Shown here: positions 7,977 to 10,736 of the stretch, in pieces
How positions within the stretch are numbered: position 1 is the stretch's first letter
Layout of the letters: every line of letters starts with the position of its first letter
Origin: Candidatus Zixiibacteriota bacterium
Lineage (GTDB): Bacteria > Zixibacteria > MSB-5A5 > GN15 > PGXB01
Direction of reading: 5' to 3'
DNA: 10,736 bases
NCBI GenBank assembly: GCA_024230695.1
Contig: JAAERC010000314.1
Coordinates: 1-10,736, forward strand
Notes under the pieces: model-generated
What the model saw: only the letters and a program-made list of their open reading frames with translations
Told to the model about the DNA's origin: nothing
Databases searched by the model: none
Program-made: the position numbers and the translations under genes

Positions 7977-8014
7977 TCATTCAAGAAAATAACAGTAATG
8001 ACGTAGAATAATAT

Positions 8015-10736
8015 ATGAAACCTGAAATAGATTTAAAAGATTTTGAAAAAGGGTCGGCGCGGTTTGATTCGCTGATGCCGTATAAAGTCAAAGATATTCT
8101 GCTTGTCTCATCGCTGTATGATATGTATATCCTGCGTGAGGATGGACAGTTGGCGTATATGGTTTTGTCCGAATACGCTGAGTTTAATCTGTCCAACGCC
8201 CCATCTATAAAACGAGTTGGCACTGGCGAAGAGGCGCTTGAGGCATTAAAAGAGAATAAATTTGATTTAGTAATAATTTTCCGTTCGTTAAGCGATATTG
8301 ATTCAGCCGATTTTAGCCATAAAGCGAAAAAAATCTGGCCCGATATTCCGATTGTTCTTCTTGCGTTTCATACTCGTGAGCTGGAGTTGATGCGTGAAAA
8401 AGGCGGGTATCTGGGATTTGATAAGGCGTTTATCTGGAGCGGTGAATCTCAAATCTTTTTGGCTATTATAAAATATATTGAAGATAAAAAAAATGTCGAA
8501 GCTGATACGGCTTTAGTCGGGGTGCGGGTGATAATTCTGGTCGAGGATTCTGTCCGGTTTTATTCATCATATTTGCCCCTGATATATACCGAAATCATGC
8601 GTCAGACAGCCGATTTGATGTCTGAGAGTCTTAACACTGCCAATAGATTATTACGAATGCGCGCCCGCCCAAAGATTTTGTTGGCTGATTGTTATGAGGA
8701 AGCTTTAGAGTTATTCAAAAAACATAAAAGATATTTACTTGGGCTTATATCTGATATTCGATTTCCCAAAGATGGCAAAGCTGATTCCAATGCCGGGATC
8801 CAGTTAGTACAAGAGTTAAAAAAAGAGATAGAAGATCTTCCGATTTTATTGCAGTCATCCGATGACAGTAAAGCGGAAATAGCTAAGAACTATGGTATTT
8901 CATTTTTGAATAAAAAATCACCGACTCTGCTCAATGATCTGAGTGCTTTTATTTTTCATAATTTTGGTTTTGGTGAATTTGTTTTTAAGATGCCTGATGG
9001 CACCGAGCTTGCCCGCGCCAATAGTTTTCGGGCGATGGAAAAATGTTTTGGCTGGGTAGATGCCAAGTCGTTGATATATCATGCTAATAATAATCATTAC
9101 TCCAACTGGTTGTTGGCTCGCACAGAATTTGATCTGGCTTTACGGATCCGTCCCAGAAAGGCGGCTGAATTCGACGACGATGAAAAATTGCGTGATTTTT
9201 TGATAAATACGTTTCGAGATTTCAGACATGAAAAACAGCTCGGTGTTGTGACAGATTTTTCGCGCGAACATTATGATAATCAAGCTGATTTTGTCCGAAT
9301 CGGTAATGGTTCTTTGGGCGGTAAGGGTCGTGGTCTGGCTTTTGTCAACAGTTTGCTTAATCGGTATCATTTTCAAAATGATTTTGAGGGTGCAAAAATA
9401 TCAGTACCATCATCGGCTGTTATTGGGACCTCCGGTTTTGACCAATTTATGGAAAGTAATAATCTTACCAGTCTGGCACTGGGGGATAGTGATGATAAAG
9501 AGATAGCCGACGCATTTATCAATGCCAGTTTGCCGCATGATCTGACGGTGGATCTGAAAGCATATCTGAAAGTGGCTGATTATCCACTGGCGGTCAGGTC
9601 ATCATCGCTTTTAGAGGATTCGCATTATCAACCGTTTGCCGGAATTTTTGACACGCATTTTTTACCGAATAGTTGTACATCGTTTAATGGACGATTAGAA
9701 CGATTGGAAGCGGCAATAAAATATATATATGCTTCAGTGTTTTTCAAAAATTCCAAAAACTATATTGAGGCGACCGGTAACCGGACGGAAGAAGAAAAGA
9801 TGGCAATAGTTTTGCAAAAAACTGTCGGTGAAAACCATGATGGTTACTTTTATCCGGTTCTTTCGGGTATTGCGCGGTCATACAATTTTTATTCAATCGG
9901 GCGGATCAAACCGGAAGAGGGGATTGCATATGTTGCTCTCGGGATGGGCCGGACAGTTGTGGAAGGAGAGAATTGTCTTTTCTTCTCACCATCCAATCCG
10001 CAAATATTACCACAATTTTCTACTGCCCAGGATTATTTAAAGAAATCGCAGTATGACTTTTTTGCAATAGATATGCGTAATCCAGATATTTTTCCTGAAC
10101 CGGGGGGAGAAGCCGGGCAGATAAAATTGCATATGACCGAAGCCGATGAGCATGGTGTGTTGAAGTATATTGGATCGACATATTCGGCTGACAATGACCG
10201 TATCTATCCCGGTGTTGGACGTAAAGGGGCGCGGATCATTACATTTGATCCGATATTGAAATCAAAAATATTCCCGCTTGATGAAATATTGAAATTCTTA
10301 TTACAGCTGGGTAGCAGTGCCATGAATGTTCCAGTGGAAATGGAATTTGCCGCCGAGCTTAATTCTGATCCAAATAAAAGGAATGAATTTCAGTTTTTGC
10401 AGATCCGGCCGATGGCCGTTGAAACCACGCTTAAAGATATATCATTTGATGACACAAAAACGGATAATGTTTTGTGTAAATCTGAGCAGGCGTTAAGTAA
10501 TGGGCGGATAACTGATATACAAGATATTGTGTATGTCAGAACAGATAGTTTTGATCGTTCTGAAACGATGCGGATTGCCGAGGAGGTTGGTGATTATAAT
10601 GAGTATTTTAAGGAAAAGGATATTCCTTATATGCTAATCGGTCCGGGCCGCTGGGGTACATCGGATCGATGGCTTGGCATTCCTACTAATTGGCGGCAGA
10701 TCTCATCGGCCCGAGTGATTGTTGAGGCGGCATATG
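8015..10736 (+). CDS. Receiver-domain / PPDK_N (PEP-synthase-like ATP-grasp) fusion protein, 3' truncated by window
   Basis: An uninterrupted frame of 907 codons runs off the right edge. The ATG at 8015 is the first possible start, since TAA stands two codons upstream; no clear Shine-Dalgarno precedes it. Residues of about 25-155 fold like a receiver domain, but the phosphoacceptor place after 'FDLVII' is Phe89. Residues of about 170-315 form a second receiver with Glu177/Asp178, Asp247 (SDIRFP), Ser281 and Lys300. After a linker come PPDK_N signatures: GNGSLGGKGRGL (Lys437), 'VPSSAVIGTSGF', AVRSSSLLEDS (Arg528), VEMEF (Glu775, Glu777) and FQFLQIRPM (Gln796, Arg798). These are the ATP-binding positions of pyruvate phosphate dikinase and PEP synthase. 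A late motif GPGRWGTSDRWLGIP (876-890) is typical, as I recall, of the roughly 1000-residue 'PEP/pyruvate-binding' proteins of FCB bacteria. No phosphohistidine or PEP-barrel domain is seen, so it is probably not a complete PEP synthase. The acceptor is unknown; control by receiver phosphorylation is inference. Confidence 0.85.
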   Translation, partial: MKPEIDLKDFEKGSARFDSLMPYKVKDILLVSSLYDMYILREDGQLAYMVLSEYAEFNLSNAPSIKRVGTGEEALEALKENKFDLVIIFRSLSDIDSADFSHKAKKIWPDIPIVLLAFHTRELELMREKGGYLGFDKAFIWSGESQIFLAIIKYIEDKKNVEADTALVGVRVIILVEDSVRFYSSYLPLIYTEIMRQTADLMSESLNTANRLLRMRARPKILLADCYEEALELFKKHKRYLLGLISDIRFPKDGKADSNAGIQLVQELKKEIEDLPILLQSSDDSKAEIAKNYGISFLNKKSPTLLNDLSAFIFHNFGFGEFVFKMPDGTELARANSFRAMEKCFGWVDAKSLIYHANNNHYSNWLLARTEFDLALRIRPRKAAEFDDDEKLRDFLINTFRDFRHEKQLGVVTDFSREHYDNQADFVRIGNGSLGGKGRGLAFVNSLLNRYHFQNDFEGAKISVPSSAVIGTSGFDQFMESNNLTSLALGDSDDKEIADAFINASLPHDLTVDLKAYLKVADYPLAVRSSSLLEDSHYQPFAGIFDTHFLPNSCTSFNGRLERLEAAIKYIYASVFFKNSKNYIEATGNRTEEEKMAIVLQKTVGENHDGYFYPVLSGIARSYNFYSIGRIKPEEGIAYVALGMGRTVVEGENCLFFSPSNPQILPQFSTAQDYLKKSQYDFFAIDMRNPDIFPEPGGEAGQIKLHMTEADEHGVLKYIGSTYSADNDRIYPGVGRKGARIITFDPILKSKIFPLDEILKFLLQLGSSAMNVPVEMEFAAELNSDPNKRNEFQFLQIRPMAVETTLKDISFDDTKTDNVLCKSEQALSNGRITDIQDIVYVRTDSFDRSETMRIAEEVGDYNEYFKEKDIPYMLIGPGRWGTSDRWLGIPTNWRQISSARVIVEAAY

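Larger units (their letters stand above)
7359..8014. other. Gene-free, palindrome-rich intergenic region
   Basis: The 656 bases between gdhA and the receiver-dikinase gene hold the gdhA terminator, two direct repeats, several hairpins and a G+C-rich stem-loop block, each listed separately. The only sizeable frame (7521-7721, + strand) has no ribosome site, a low-complexity product and lies across the repeats, so I do not call it a gene. No tRNA cloverleaf or rRNA fragment is evident. Confidence 0.7.

Noticed and set aside
9140..9376. Small frames on either strand within 8015-10736
   Set aside because: They overlap the long open frame with PPDK_N motifs, so they are shadows of that gene.
8015..10736. 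Assignment as phosphoenolpyruvate synthase (ppsA) or ppdK
   Set aside because: Only the ATP-grasp half is present in the visible 907 residues, preceded by receiver domains. The phosphohistidine and PEP domains are not seen, so a gene symbol would mislead.

Overview
The window looks like a chromosomal segment from a Gram-negative bacterium of the FCB assemblage (Bacteroidota, Zixibacteria, Marinimicrobia and relatives). The pointers are a PorV/PorQ-like outer-membrane beta-barrel C-terminus, a pair of secreted DUF3857/transglutaminase-like proteins, and a receiver-PPDK_N fusion of a type I recall from that group. Several genes have clear Shine-Dalgarno sequences (GAGGTG, AAAGAGG, AGGAG). Classical Bacteroidetes mostly lack these, so a non-Bacteroidetes FCB lineage is somewhat more likely. 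The placement is inference; no rRNA or marker gene is present.

Layout. Bases 1-234 hold the 3' end of the barrel gene on the + strand, closed by a strong intrinsic terminator (255-284). Facing it is a minus-strand group running from 5763 down to 349. In transcription order it encodes a secreted TPR plus SMP-30-like propeller protein (GTG start favoured at 5763), a secreted DUF3857 protein with an intact transglutaminase triad (Cys336-His377-Asp405), and, 9 bases further on, a paralogue whose catalytic Cys is Arg359 and whose His segment is missing. A weaker terminator for this group lies at 305-345. Divergent from it, behind a near-consensus promoter, is gdhA, a complete 447-residue hexameric-type glutamate dehydrogenase (6015-7358) with its own terminator.

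Bases 7359-8014 contain no convincing gene but are rich in structure. There are two imperfect 36-base direct repeats exactly 100 bases apart, each with an internal hairpin. They are followed by several palindromes and by a block of three stem-loops (about 7773-7913) that is 52% G+C by hand count over 7771-7920, against 32% in the preceding 150 bases. It looks like a cluster of dispersed palindromic repeats or a small non-autonomous element.

From 8015 to the right edge runs an uninterrupted + strand frame of 907 codons that leaves the window. It encodes a degenerate receiver domain, a second receiver with all the usual phosphorylation residues, and a PPDK_N/PEP-synthase-type ATP-grasp domain. 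No phosphohistidine or PEP-binding barrel domain appears in the part seen.

No obviously new defence or mobile system is visible. The most interesting items are the receiver-controlled, apparently incomplete dikinase, the live/dead transglutaminase pair, and the palindromic repeat cluster.
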